Source of the DNA: Bacteroidota bacterium
GTDB lineage: Bacteria > Bacteroidota > Bacteroidia > Flavobacteriales > Flavobacteriaceae
NCBI GenBank assembly: GCA_021793375.1
Contig: JAJYSY010000004.1
Location: 1 to 64,000 of the forward strand
Length of the DNA: 64,000 nt
Direction: 5' to 3'
The position numbers were made by a program, and so were the translations under genes. The notes under the pieces are model-generated. The model saw only the letters and a list, made by a program, of their open reading frames with translations, was not told where the DNA came from and made no database searches. Of this stretch, positions 9,133 to 18,173 are shown one piece after another (position 1 is the first letter of the stretch; every line of letters begins with the position of its first letter).

Positions 9133-9255
9133 GCTTTAACGAAAGAAGAAAAATTCCGAATTTTAAATTAATTGCGGATAGAGATGTGTAAATTTGTTGA
9201 TTTTTAAAGTTAACCTACAAAAGCATTATAGTTTTATATATTTTTGGCTGATTTT

Positions 9256-10354
9256 ATGATGAAAAAAATAGTTTTTCTGCTTTTTTTGTTTCCTGTGTTG
9301 GTTTTTAGTCAAGAAATAAAACCGCAATATACTTTTGATATTGATTATACTTATGGAAGTATTTTGCCGCACAGCAAAAAAATATATCACCTGATTTCGC
9401 ATCATCCGGAAGGGATTTTTGTAGCAGCCAATAAAAAAACTTTTGGCGAAAAAGAATGGGAATCCAGGTTGAATTATCCGGATTATGGAATGACTTTTCA
9501 TTATCAAAACAATAAAAACGAAACCTTAGGAGATTTATACGGTTTATATTTACACTATAATTTCTACTTTTTTCAAAGGAATTTACAATTTAGAATAGGT
9601 CAGGGAATTGCTTACAGTACAAATCCTTATCACAAACACAAGAATTACAGAAACCTTGCCTACGGATTGAATTTTATGCCGGCAACTTTTTTTATGTTTT
9701 CTTATCAAAAAGAAAATATCTGGGAAGGCTTGGGGTTAAATGCAGGGGTGTATTTAATTCATCATTCCAATGCAAAAATCCGCACGCCGAATACCAGTAC
9801 AAATACGGTGGGGGGCAAAGTTGGGAATTCATTATGCTTTAGATCATCAGCACAAACGAGAATATATTCCCAAACAAGAAAAAGATTCTGCTTTTTTTGA
9901 ACCAATTCACCTGAATTTTACGCTGAGAACCGGAGTGCATGAAAGTCATATTATTGGCAGCGGACGTTATCCGTTTTACAATATATCGGTTTATGCAGAT
10001 AAAAAAATCAGTCCGTCCAGTGGTTTTCAAGTAGGAGTGGATTTGTTGTTGTCGCGGATGAGAAAAAGAGAAATCAAAACAATGGGAGAAGCATTTCCGG
10101 AAAAAGATATCAATCCCGAAGCAGATTACAAAAGAGTGGGAGCTTTTGTTGGATATGAATTGTATATTAATAAATTGTCTTTTGAACCTCAGTTAGGCTA
10201 TTTTATTTACAATAAGTACGGAGAAGATAAAGCGATTTATCAGCGATTAGGTTTGAAATATTATTTGCATGAAAACTTTTTTACCGGATTTGGTTTACTT
10301 TCTCAATCCACCAAAGCAGAAGCTTTAGAAATTACTTTTGGCGTAAGATTATGA
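9256..10354 (+). pseudogene. PagL-like acyloxyacyl hydrolase, frameshifted
   Basis: Outer-membrane lipid A 3-O-deacylase family. The first frame (from ATG 9256; an upstream TTG at 9244 is less likely) has a signal peptide ending LVFSQ and the PagL active-site block H-H-S-N (about 169-172) followed by RTPN. Near residue 186 the frame goes out of register and stops at 9900. The downstream frame continues the beta-barrel (KLGIHYALDHQ to ITFGVRL) and stops at 10354. Removing one G from the six-G run at 9810-9815 joins the two parts into 365 codons reading NTVGAKLGIHY. The gene is therefore a recent frameshift, a slippage-controlled (phase-variable) gene, or a sequencing error. Its stop overlaps the next start (ATGA), which suggests it was translationally coupled to the GIN lipoprotein. 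Confidence 0.82.
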
Positions 10355-11100
10355 AAAGAAAATGGATTTTTATTTTAGCTGTTTTTTGGCTGTTCAGCAG
10401 TTGTGATACAGATTCCGGAGTGGATTGTTTTAAAAAACAAGGAAGAATAATTACAGATAGAGCTGAGGTAGAAGAATTTTCTAAAATCAGTATTTCCAAA
10501 GGAATTGAACTTTATATCAAACAAGCAGAAGAATATAAAGTCAGGGTAGAAGCGGGAAAAAATTTTATAGATGATATAAAGTTTTTTGTAGAAGATGGAG
10601 AATTATTTATAAAAGATAATAGCAATTGCCAGATGTTGAGAAATTATCATCCTGCTAAAGTTTATGTTTCCACGCCAAAATTGGAAAATATTTATTCTTC
10701 TTCTCAATATAATATCTCTTCAGAAGGCGTGCTGAAGTTTCCAAAATTGCAATTACAATCCGGACTTGTGAGCGAAACCCCTTCAGGGATTTATAACTTA
10801 CAAATCGAAAACGAAGAATTGAAAATTCAAGATAATGTTTCTGCTGTTTATCAAATTCAAGGGAAAACCAATAATTTGGAAGTTTGGTTTTGGGGACAAA
10901 ATGGAAGGTTTGAAGGCGAAAACCTAAAAGCTAAAGAAATTCAAGTCTATCATAGAAGCGCAAATGATATGTTTGTTTATCCTTTAAATAAAATCAGTGG
11001 AACAATTCGATTAACCGGAAATGTGGTGTTAAAAAATATTCCATCTGAAATTGAAGTGGAGGAATTATCTACCGGAAAATTGATTTTTCCTGAAGAATAA
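10351..11100 (+). CDS. DUF2807 'head GIN' domain lipoprotein
   Basis: 249 residues. The signal peptide ends in a lipobox (FSSCDTD), giving a lipid-anchored protein. Residues about 40-235 form the repetitive beta-strand pattern of the DUF2807 putative autotransporter-adhesin head domain, starting with the usual EVEEFSKISISKGIELYI. The molecular function of this domain is not established. The start overlaps the stop of the broken PagL-like gene by four bases, and this pairing suggests they work together at the outer membrane, but that is inference. A second DUF2807 protein is at 31056. Confidence 0.85.
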   Translation: MKRKWIFILAVFWLFSSCDTDSGVDCFKKQGRIITDRAEVEEFSKISISKGIELYIKQAEEYKVRVEAGKNFIDDIKFFVEDGELFIKDNSNCQMLRNYHPAKVYVSTPKLENIYSSSQYNISSEGVLKFPKLQLQSGLVSETPSGIYNLQIENEELKIQDNVSAVYQIQGKTNNLEVWFWGQNGRFEGENLKAKEIQVYHRSANDMFVYPLNKISGTIRLTGNVVLKNIPSEIEVEELSTGKLIFPEE

Positions 11101-11200
11101 TACAGCAAAAAACTTTTAATTATCTCTCAAATCCTATTGTTGAAAAACATAAAAATTCACTGATTTCTTTTCATTTTTCAAAAAATAATTGAATAATGAT

Positions 11201-11208
11201 TATGTTTG
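11201..11208 (+). promoter_or_regulatory. Predicted -7 element for the dipeptidyl peptidase gene
   Basis: TATGTTTG matches TAnnTTTG. A transcript starting a few bases downstream would begin after the upstream in-frame ATG at 11189, which supports initiation at 11231. No convincing -33 TTG is present at the right spacing. Confidence 0.4.
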
Positions 11209-11230
11209 TCAAACTAAAAAACAAGATCTT

Positions 11231-13285
11231 ATGAAAATTAAACTAATACCAATAGCATTGGCAGGAATGCTATTTTTTGCTTCTTGTGGAGAAAATAAAA
11301 CCCAAGAAACAGCAAAAAAAGCGGAAAAAGAACAAGTGGAAACTTCTGATGAAAAGGATTTTGACTATTTATTAGAAGAATTTGCAGATATAAAAGTTTT
11401 AAATTATGACATCCCCGGTTGGGATGAACTTTCTTTAAAACAAAAAAAATATGTTTATTATTTGGTGCAAGCCGGATTGGAAGGAAGAGATATTTTCTGG
11501 GATCAGAATTATAAACACAACTTAAAAATCAGAAAAGCTTTAGAAAAAATTTATACTACTTATGAAGGAGATAAATCTTCTGAAGATTGGAAAAACTTTG
11601 AAATCTACCTGAAAAGAGTTTGGTTTGCTAACGGAATTCACCATCATTATTCCAATGTGAAATTCAATCCTCATTTTGAAAAAGATTATCTAAAAAATCT
11701 TCTGGAAGAAACACAAACAGAATTAGAAGAGGAAATTTTAGAAGTTATTTTTAATGAAGAAGACAGTAAAAAAGTAAACTTAGACAGCTCAAAAGGATTG
11801 ATAAGCGGTTCTGCAGTAAACTTTTTTGGTCCGGATATCACCGCAGATGAAGTAGATGAACATTATGAAGCTATGGAATCTCCAAACCCGGATAAACCTT
11901 TGTCTTTCGGGTTGAATTCTAAACTGGTAAAAGAAGGTGGAAAACTAAAAGATTTAGTTTGGAAAAGCGGCGGAATGTATGGAGAAGCCATAGATAAAAT
12001 GATAGGTTGGTTAGAAAAAGCACAGGAAGTTGCCGAAAATGAGCAGCAAGCAAAAGCTTTGGGATTATTGATTGAATTTTATCAAACCGGAGATTTACAA
12101 ACTTGGGACGATTACAGCGTGGCTTGGACAAAAGCAACGGATGGAGATATTGATTTTATCAACGGATTTATAGAAGTTTATGACGATCCTAAAGGATATA
12201 AAGCAACTTTTGAATCCGTGGTGCAAATCACAGATTTTGATATGTCTGAAAAAATGCAAATCGTAGGAGAAAATGCCCAATGGTTTGAAGATAATTCTCC
12301 GATTATGGACGAGCACAAAAAGAAAAAAGTTGTGGGGGTAATCTATAAAACTGTAAATGTTGCCGGATTAGGCGGAGCAACTTCTCCAACTTCTCCTATC
12401 GGAATTAATTTACCCAACCAAGAATGGATCAGAGAACACGAAGGAAGTAAATCGGTTTCTCTTGGAAATATCATCCACTCTTATAGCGAAGCAGGCGGAA
12501 GCGAGATGTTGCAAGAATTTGCTTACACCAAAGAAGAAGCTGAACTTTCTAAAAAATATGGAGAAGTAGCAGATAATATCCACACTACTTTACACGAAGT
12601 GGTGGGGCATGCTTCCGGAAGATTAAACACCGGAGTGGGCGAGCCAAAACAAACATTAAAGAGCTATGCTTCCACGATTGAAGAGGGAAGAGCAGACTTG
12701 GTGGGATTATATTATATGAGAGATCCAAAAATGCAAGAATTAGGTTTGACAGATGATTACAAAAAACTGTCTGAAGCCGGTTATAACGACTACATTCGAA
12801 ACGGAATGATGACGCAATTAACCCGAATCGAACCGGATCATGATATTGAAGAATCTCATATGAGAAATCGTGCTTGGATCAGTCATTATGTTTTTGAACA
12901 AGGAGAAAAAGAAAATATTATCGAGAAAAAAGTAGAAGACGGAAAAACTTATTTTGTCGTCAACGATCACGATAAATTACGTGAACTTTTCGGAAAACTT
13001 TTAAGAGAAGTACAGCGCATAAAATCTGAAGGAGATTTTGAAGCGGCTAAAAACTTAGTGGAAAACTATGGCGTAAAAGTTGATCAAGAAATCCATAAAG
13101 AAGTTTTAGCAAGAAATGAAAAGATAAAAACTGCACCTTACGGAGGGTTTGCCAATCCGATTTTAACACCGGAAAAAGATGAAGATGGAGAAATTAAAGA
13201 TATTAAAGTTTCTCATCCAAAAAGCTTTGCAGAACAGATGTTGAATTACGCTAAAGAATACAACAACCTCCCGGATGAAAATTAA
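11231..13285 (+). CDS. Dipeptidyl peptidase III family zinc peptidase (M49), lipoprotein
   Basis: Zinc metallopeptidase that removes dipeptides from peptide N-termini. The family signature HEVVGH is at 455-460 and the second zinc-site motif EEGRAD is at 484-489, so both metal-binding blocks are intact. I start at ATG 11231 (684 residues) because it begins a good lipoprotein signal (LAGMLFFASC); the longer frame from 11189 would put 14 polar residues before it and precede the likely transcription start. Lipid anchoring puts the enzyme outside the cytoplasm, unlike animal DPP III, which fits peptide scavenging. It is followed by a strong terminator at 13313. Confidence 0.93.
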   Translation: MKIKLIPIALAGMLFFASCGENKTQETAKKAEKEQVETSDEKDFDYLLEEFADIKVLNYDIPGWDELSLKQKKYVYYLVQAGLEGRDIFWDQNYKHNLKIRKALEKIYTTYEGDKSSEDWKNFEIYLKRVWFANGIHHHYSNVKFNPHFEKDYLKNLLEETQTELEEEILEVIFNEEDSKKVNLDSSKGLISGSAVNFFGPDITADEVDEHYEAMESPNPDKPLSFGLNSKLVKEGGKLKDLVWKSGGMYGEAIDKMIGWLEKAQEVAENEQQAKALGLLIEFYQTGDLQTWDDYSVAWTKATDGDIDFINGFIEVYDDPKGYKATFESVVQITDFDMSEKMQIVGENAQWFEDNSPIMDEHKKKKVVGVIYKTVNVAGLGGATSPTSPIGINLPNQEWIREHEGSKSVSLGNIIHSYSEAGGSEMLQEFAYTKEEAELSKKYGEVADNIHTTLHEVVGHASGRLNTGVGEPKQTLKSYASTIEEGRADLVGLYYMRDPKMQELGLTDDYKKLSEAGYNDYIRNGMMTQLTRIEPDHDIEESHMRNRAWISHYVFEQGEKENIIEKKVEDGKTYFVVNDHDKLRELFGKLLREVQRIKSEGDFEAAKNLVENYGVKVDQEIHKEVLARNEKIKTAPYGGFANPILTPEKDEDGEIKDIKVSHPKSFAEQMLNYAKEYNNLPDEN

Positions 13286-13312
13286 TTTTTAAGCAAAAGA
13301 AAAAGTTTTTAT

Positions 13313-13350
13313 AATGCCTTAAAGGAAAAATCTTTTAAGGCATTTTCTTT
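13313..13350 (+). terminator. Intrinsic terminator after the M49 peptidase
   Basis: AATGCCTTAAA (13313-13323) pairs with TTTAAGGCATT, followed by a T-rich run. It separates the peptidase from yicC. A TACATTTG -7-like box at 13355-13362 could start yicC-gmk transcription. Confidence 0.8.
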
Positions 13351-13383
13351 TTCTTACATTTGCATCATATTTAAATCAAGCAA

Positions 13384-14247
13384 ATGATTCAATCAATGAC
13401 CGGATTTGGGAAAAGCAGTATAGACTTATCCCAAAAGAAAATAAACATTCAACTCAGATCTTTAAACAGCAAAAGATTAGATATTTACAGCAGAATTCCC
13501 ACTGTTTATCGTGAAAAAGAGTTGATTTTTCATAAACTGATCAGTGAAAGCTTAACCCGCGGAAAAGTTGATTTTACCCTTTCTGTGGAATACACTTTAG
13601 GCGGAAGAGGTTCAACAATAAACCGCGCAACTGTCCAACAGTATATGGAAGAATTAAAAGCTATTGTTTCAGAAGAAACCTCGGAAATAGAATTATTGAA
13701 AATGGCCGTGAGATTACCTGATGCAGTAACTCCGGCAGCAGCAGAAATAGATGAAAAAGAATTTGAAGGCATTAAAAAATGTTTATCGGAAGCTTTAAAA
13801 AACCTTAATGAATACCGCAGTGATGAAGGAAAAGCATTGGAAGAAGATTTCAAAATCCGCATCGAAAACTTAACGGATTTATTAAAACAAGTAGAAGAAG
13901 TTGATCCTGAGCGCATCAAAGTAATGCGAAAAAGATTGGAAACCGCTTTGGCAGATTTAAAAGTTGAGGTGGATGAAAATCGCTTTGAACAAGAATTGGT
14001 TTTTTATATTGAAAAATATGATATCACCGAAGAAATCACACGCTTGAGAAATCATTTGAATTATTTTACTGAAACTTTAAATCTACCGGAATCCAACGGA
14101 AGAAAATTAGGGTTTATCACCCAAGAAATGGGAAGGGAAATCAATACTATTGGAAGTAAATCCAATGATGCAGCCATGCAAAAACTGGTGGTTCAGATGA
14201 AAGATCAGTTAGAAAAAATAAAAGAACAAATCTTAAATGTATTATGA
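13384..14247 (+). CDS. yicC: YicC family protein (putative endoribonuclease)
   Basis: 287 residues, full length for the family. The N-terminus MIQSMTGFGKSS is the highly conserved YicC start. The C-terminal DUF1732 part shows the conserved RLRNHLNYF and KLGFITQEMGREINTIGSKSND blocks. E. coli YicC has been reported to be an endoribonuclease; the role in Bacteroidota is not settled. It overlaps the gmk start by four bases (ATGA), so the two are translationally coupled, the usual yicC-gmk arrangement. Confidence 0.95.
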   Translation: MIQSMTGFGKSSIDLSQKKINIQLRSLNSKRLDIYSRIPTVYREKELIFHKLISESLTRGKVDFTLSVEYTLGGRGSTINRATVQQYMEELKAIVSEETSEIELLKMAVRLPDAVTPAAAEIDEKEFEGIKKCLSEALKNLNEYRSDEGKALEEDFKIRIENLTDLLKQVEEVDPERIKVMRKRLETALADLKVEVDENRFEQELVFYIEKYDITEEITRLRNHLNYFTETLNLPESNGRKLGFITQEMGREINTIGSKSNDAAMQKLVVQMKDQLEKIKEQILNVL

Positions 14248-14819
14248 GTAAAAAAGGAAAACTCTTTGTTTTTTCAGCTCCTTCCGGATCGGGAAAAACT
14301 ACAATTGTCAGACATTTATTGTCAAAAAAGGAGTTTAATTTAGATTTTTCTATTTCTGCCACTTCTCGCGAGCCTCGTTCTAATGAAGAAGATGGAAAAG
14401 ATTATTATTTTATGAGCACCCGAGAATTTAAAGATCATATTAAAAATGATGATTTTTTAGAGTGGGAAGAAGTTTACAGAGATAATTTCTATGGGACTTT
14501 AAAAACAGAGGTAGAACGCATTTGGGAAGAAGGAAAACATGTGATTTTCGATATTGATGTGGTAGGAGGATTGGCGATTAAGAAGATTTTTCCGGAACGT
14601 ACTTTAGCGGTTTTTGTAAAACCTCCAAATATTGAGGAGTTGAAAATCCGCTTAAAAAAACGCGGAACAGAAAGCGAAGAAAAAATCAGTATGCGTGTGG
14701 CAAAAGCTTCGATAGAAATGGCAACCGCTCCACAGTTTGATTATATTATTGTTAACAACGAACTGAATTCTGCTTTAAATGATGCAGAAGAGTTGGTTAG
14801 AAATTTCTTGAAGAAATAA
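14244..14819 (+). CDS. gmk: Guanylate kinase
   Basis: Phosphorylates GMP to GDP with ATP in the cytoplasm. The P-loop is at about 11-18 (APSGSGKTT). The GMP-binding region shows SATSREPRSNEEDGKDYYF with the conserved S-x-T-x-R-x-P-R pattern, and FLEWEEVYRDNFYGT and DIDVVGG follow. The length of 191 is typical. It is coupled to yicC by overlapping start and stop codons and followed by a strong terminator at 14844. Confidence 0.97.
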   Translation: MSKKGKLFVFSAPSGSGKTTIVRHLLSKKEFNLDFSISATSREPRSNEEDGKDYYFMSTREFKDHIKNDDFLEWEEVYRDNFYGTLKTEVERIWEEGKHVIFDIDVVGGLAIKKIFPERTLAVFVKPPNIEELKIRLKKRGTESEEKISMRVAKASIEMATAPQFDYIIVNNELNSALNDAEELVRNFLKK

Positions 14820-14843
14820 TTTTTTATAAAACTCACCTATAAA

Positions 14844-14879
14844 AAAACAAGCGTTTGAAAATTTTCAAACGCTTGTTTT
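14844..14879. terminator. Bidirectional terminator, perfect palindrome
   Basis: A perfect 36-base palindrome: AAAACAAGCGTTTGAAAA (14844-14861) and its reverse complement (14862-14879), with A and T runs at the two ends. It lies between the convergent gmk and tricorn-like genes. Confidence 0.9.
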
Positions 14880-14901
14880 GTTTTAAAAGATTCTCTGAAA
14901 T

Positions 14902-17900
14902 TTAATCTTCTTTTACCTCTTTGAGCAATTCCTTAACGGCAGTTTCAAGTTGTCTATCTTTTCCGTTTAGGAATTCTTCATAAGGTAATTCCACCTCAAT
15001 ATCCGGATCTAATTCCAAGTTTTCTGTAGGTCTTCCTTCTGCACCAATTGTGGCCACCATCGGAATTCCAAAAACTATGGTAGGATCGATTTGTTGTTCC
15101 CACCAAACAGCAGTTCCGGTTCCGGCAACAGGCATTCCCACCAGCTTTCCGATTCCGTTTTGTTTATAAACATACGGGAAGATAAAAGCATCGGAATAAT
15201 TTCCTTCGCTCATTACCACAATACTGGGTTTTGCCCATCTGTCTGCCGGTTCTCCACCTTTGGTGAGATTTCCTTGTGGAGCAAATTTCAGATAAGCTTC
15301 TCCGCTTAAGAAAGTATTTAAATCGTTGTGTAACCAACCACCGCCGTTAAAACGCGTATCTACCACCAAAGCTTTTTTGTCTAAATGTTTACCCATTACT
15401 CGATCGTAAACATCTCGATAACTTCCGTCGTTCATGCCTTCTACGTGCACATATCCCAATTGTCCGTCACTCAAGGAATCCGTCATTTTTTCCATAGTGG
15501 AAACCCAACGTTTATACATCAATTGTTGTTGTTTTCCTAAAGAAATAGGTTTGATGGTTTTATCAAAAGTGGTTTTTCCACGTTTAAAAGTCAATCTGAT
15601 ATTTTTATTTTCAAGATTGGTTAAATACTTATTCCAGTTTTCATCAGCAGAGATCTTTTCTCCATTTATTTTAGTGATAATATCTCCTTTTTTAACCTTA
15701 GAATCTGCTTTATCTACCGGTCCACCGGCTAAAATTTCTGAGATTTTTATACCTTCTCCCTCATAAGTTTCGTCATATAATAATCCGAAAGAAGCAGTTT
15801 TTTCTGCATTGTTGAATTTAGGTGTATATCTTCCTCCGGTGTGAGAAGCATTTAATTCTCCTAACAATTCGCTTAATAAAATCTGAAAATCATAGTTGTT
15901 GTTGATATGCGGTAAAAATTTGGCATATTCATCTCTAAACATTTCCCAATCAATTCCGTGAATTTCAGGATCGTAAAACTTTTCTCTTACCTGACGCCAA
16001 GCGTGATGATAAATATATTCGCGTTCTGCAGCAGGATCAACTTGCATTTCTGTGTTGATAGGAATAGCAGAAACCTTTCCGGAAGAAGCATCAACTTTTA
16101 CTAAGCTTCCTCTTTTGCTGAGAATAATAGTTTTTTCATCTTCGCTTAAATGAAGTTTGCTGTAAGAAGTTCCCAATTTTGCCAAGATTTTTGTTTTATG
16201 TGTTCTTGGTTCGGTAACCCACAAATCATAGCCTTTTTCAAAAGCTGCCAAATAATATAATTTGCTGCCATCTTTGTTTAAAGCATAATCGCTGATACTG
16301 GCACTGTTGATGGTTAATTTAACTTTTCTATTGTCAAGATTTTCTAACTCTAATTCTAAAGGCTCTACTTTTTTCTTCTTTTTATCTTTTTTCTTGTCTT
16401 TTTTGTCTTCTTCCTGATCTTCTTTCTTTTCTAATTCTTTTTTGAGCTTATGCTCATCTTCACTTAAAGTGAAATCATCATAAGCTTTTTGATCAAAGAA
16501 AACTGCATAAATATCTTCTTCCTTACTTCCTTGATAAGCCAAAGATTTACGACCTAATTTACTGCTTTTATAAGTCATAACTTTTCCTTCTAAAGCCCAT
16601 TTTGCACTGTGATCTCCAAAACCACTATTCACCGGATGAACGATTTCTCCTTTTCCGTCAGCAGCGATTAAAGCAGTGTTAGAAGTAGTGAAATGTCCTT
16701 TTTCATCATCAACCAAAAGCCATTTACTGTCCGGACTCCATTCAAAATCCCAATCTCCATCGCTGTAAGAATGGTTGTGACCTTTAGGAAGGATAGTGGT
16801 TTTTTTACCACTTTTTAAATCCATTACTTTTAAGATATTTCTGTTTTCTATATAAGCAACTTTTTTTCCGTCAGGAGAAAATTTCGGTTGAAATTCTTCT
16901 GCATCTGTAGCGATTAATTCTTCTATATTTAAAGTAGTGGCAGCATAGAAAAACTTTTCTTCAGGGTGTTTTAAACTCGCTTTATAAATATTCCAGCTAC
17001 CTTCTTTTTCTCCGGAAAAAATCAAAGTTTCAGAATCCGGAGACCATCCGATCATACGTTCTTGTTCAGCAGATTTGGTAATGCGTTTGGTTTGTTTGTT
17101 ATCCACTCCGGTAACAAAAATTTCTCCGCGATTGACAAAAGCAATTTGTTTTCCGTCAGGACTGACTTTAAACTCTGTAACACTATTGATTTTTTTATGA
17201 TCAATCGTGTTATATCCGGGAGTGTTTTTTACTTCAACCGATATTTTTTGAGCATCCGCATTTTTGGTTTTTGTATAGATTTCTCCTTTCCAGCTGAAAG
17301 CCATTTTCCCTTGTTTATCTATACTTAAGCTTCTCACCGGAAAATTTTCAAAATCTGTGAGTTGTTCTTCCGTTTGATTTGCTAAAGTGTGTTTATAAAT
17401 ATTGAGGTCTCCATTTTTTTCGCTGGTGTAAAAGATAGCTTTTCCATCATTGCTGAATAGGGGTTTTCTGTTCTCATGTTTATCGGCAGTGATTTGCTGA
17501 TAACTGTCTTTTTCAAGATCATAAATCCAAATGTCACGGGTGATATCTGCTTTTTCATGTTTTCTGTGATAATCTTCATACCCTTTTACATTTTGGAAAA
17601 CCAATTTATTTCCTGCTGCATTAAATCTTGCATTATCTACTCCGGCGGCGGTTAGTAATTTTGCTCTTCCGCCTTCAGTAGGAATTAAATACAGGTTTTG
17701 AAAATAACGCAGTCCCGGAAAACGAACACTTTCTGCAGGCGCATCTCTTCTGCTTCCCACCAAAACATTTTTGTTGTCCGGGGTAAAATCATACGCAAAA
17801 TCATCTGCGCTGTGGTAAGTTATTCTGGTTTGTTTTCCTCCTTCTGCCGGCATGGTGTAAACATCAAAATTTCCATATCTATCATTTGAAAAGGCAATGG

Positions 17901-18135
17901 TTTTTCCGTCATGACTCCAAACCGGATGTTTGTAATGTGCATCTCCCGCAGTGAGCGGAGTTGCAATTCCGCCGGTGGCGTTTACTTTATAAATATTGCC
18001 CATATACCCGAAAAGGATTTCTTGACCATCAGGAGAAATGACAGGGTCTTGCAGCCATTTTGCTGTACGGTCTTGAGCAAATGAAAAAGTAAAAACTAAA
18101 AGTAAAAAACTCGATAATAAAAAGTTTTTCTTCAT
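14902..18135 (-). CDS. Tricorn-like S41 protease, secreted
   Basis: 1077-residue peptidase with a cleavable signal peptide (ending FSFAQ). Residues about 22-550 contain WD/TolB-like beta-propeller blades with recurring SPDGK, SHDGK and SPDSK turns. A lysine/glutamate-rich linker follows near 565-590, then a second short propeller part, a C1 region, a PDZ domain (about 790-860, GPVDKADSKVKKGDIITKI) and the S41 catalytic core. The predicted nucleophile is Ser981 in GNYSDAF. The tricorn family degrades peptides in ordered steps, here presumably in the periplasm. It is a single-gene unit facing gmk. The charged linker is unusually lysine-rich and could be a flexible hinge. Confidence 0.92.
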   Translation of the reverse strand: MKKNFLLSSFLLLVFTFSFAQDRTAKWLQDPVISPDGQEILFGYMGNIYKVNATGGIATPLTAGDAHYKHPVWSHDGKTIAFSNDRYGNFDVYTMPAEGGKQTRITYHSADDFAYDFTPDNKNVLVGSRRDAPAESVRFPGLRYFQNLYLIPTEGGRAKLLTAAGVDNARFNAAGNKLVFQNVKGYEDYHRKHEKADITRDIWIYDLEKDSYQQITADKHENRKPLFSNDGKAIFYTSEKNGDLNIYKHTLANQTEEQLTDFENFPVRSLSIDKQGKMAFSWKGEIYTKTKNADAQKISVEVKNTPGYNTIDHKKINSVTEFKVSPDGKQIAFVNRGEIFVTGVDNKQTKRITKSAEQERMIGWSPDSETLIFSGEKEGSWNIYKASLKHPEEKFFYAATTLNIEELIATDAEEFQPKFSPDGKKVAYIENRNILKVMDLKSGKKTTILPKGHNHSYSDGDWDFEWSPDSKWLLVDDEKGHFTTSNTALIAADGKGEIVHPVNSGFGDHSAKWALEGKVMTYKSSKLGRKSLAYQGSKEEDIYAVFFDQKAYDDFTLSEDEHKLKKELEKKEDQEEDKKDKKKDKKKKKVEPLELELENLDNRKVKLTINSASISDYALNKDGSKLYYLAAFEKGYDLWVTEPRTHKTKILAKLGTSYSKLHLSEDEKTIILSKRGSLVKVDASSGKVSAIPINTEMQVDPAAEREYIYHHAWRQVREKFYDPEIHGIDWEMFRDEYAKFLPHINNNYDFQILLSELLGELNASHTGGRYTPKFNNAEKTASFGLLYDETYEGEGIKISEILAGGPVDKADSKVKKGDIITKINGEKISADENWNKYLTNLENKNIRLTFKRGKTTFDKTIKPISLGKQQQLMYKRWVSTMEKMTDSLSDGQLGYVHVEGMNDGSYRDVYDRVMGKHLDKKALVVDTRFNGGGWLHNDLNTFLSGEAYLKFAPQGNLTKGGEPADRWAKPSIVVMSEGNYSDAFIFPYVYKQNGIGKLVGMPVAGTGTAVWWEQQIDPTIVFGIPMVATIGAEGRPTENLELDPDIEVELPYEEFLNGKDRQLETAVKELLKEVKED

Positions 18136-18173
18136 TAGATAATTATTTCTGTGATTAAAAAAATTAAGTTTAC

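Noticed and set aside
11189-11230. Start of the M49 peptidase at 11189
   Set aside because: It precedes the likely transcription start and puts polar residues before a clear lipoprotein signal beginning at 11231.
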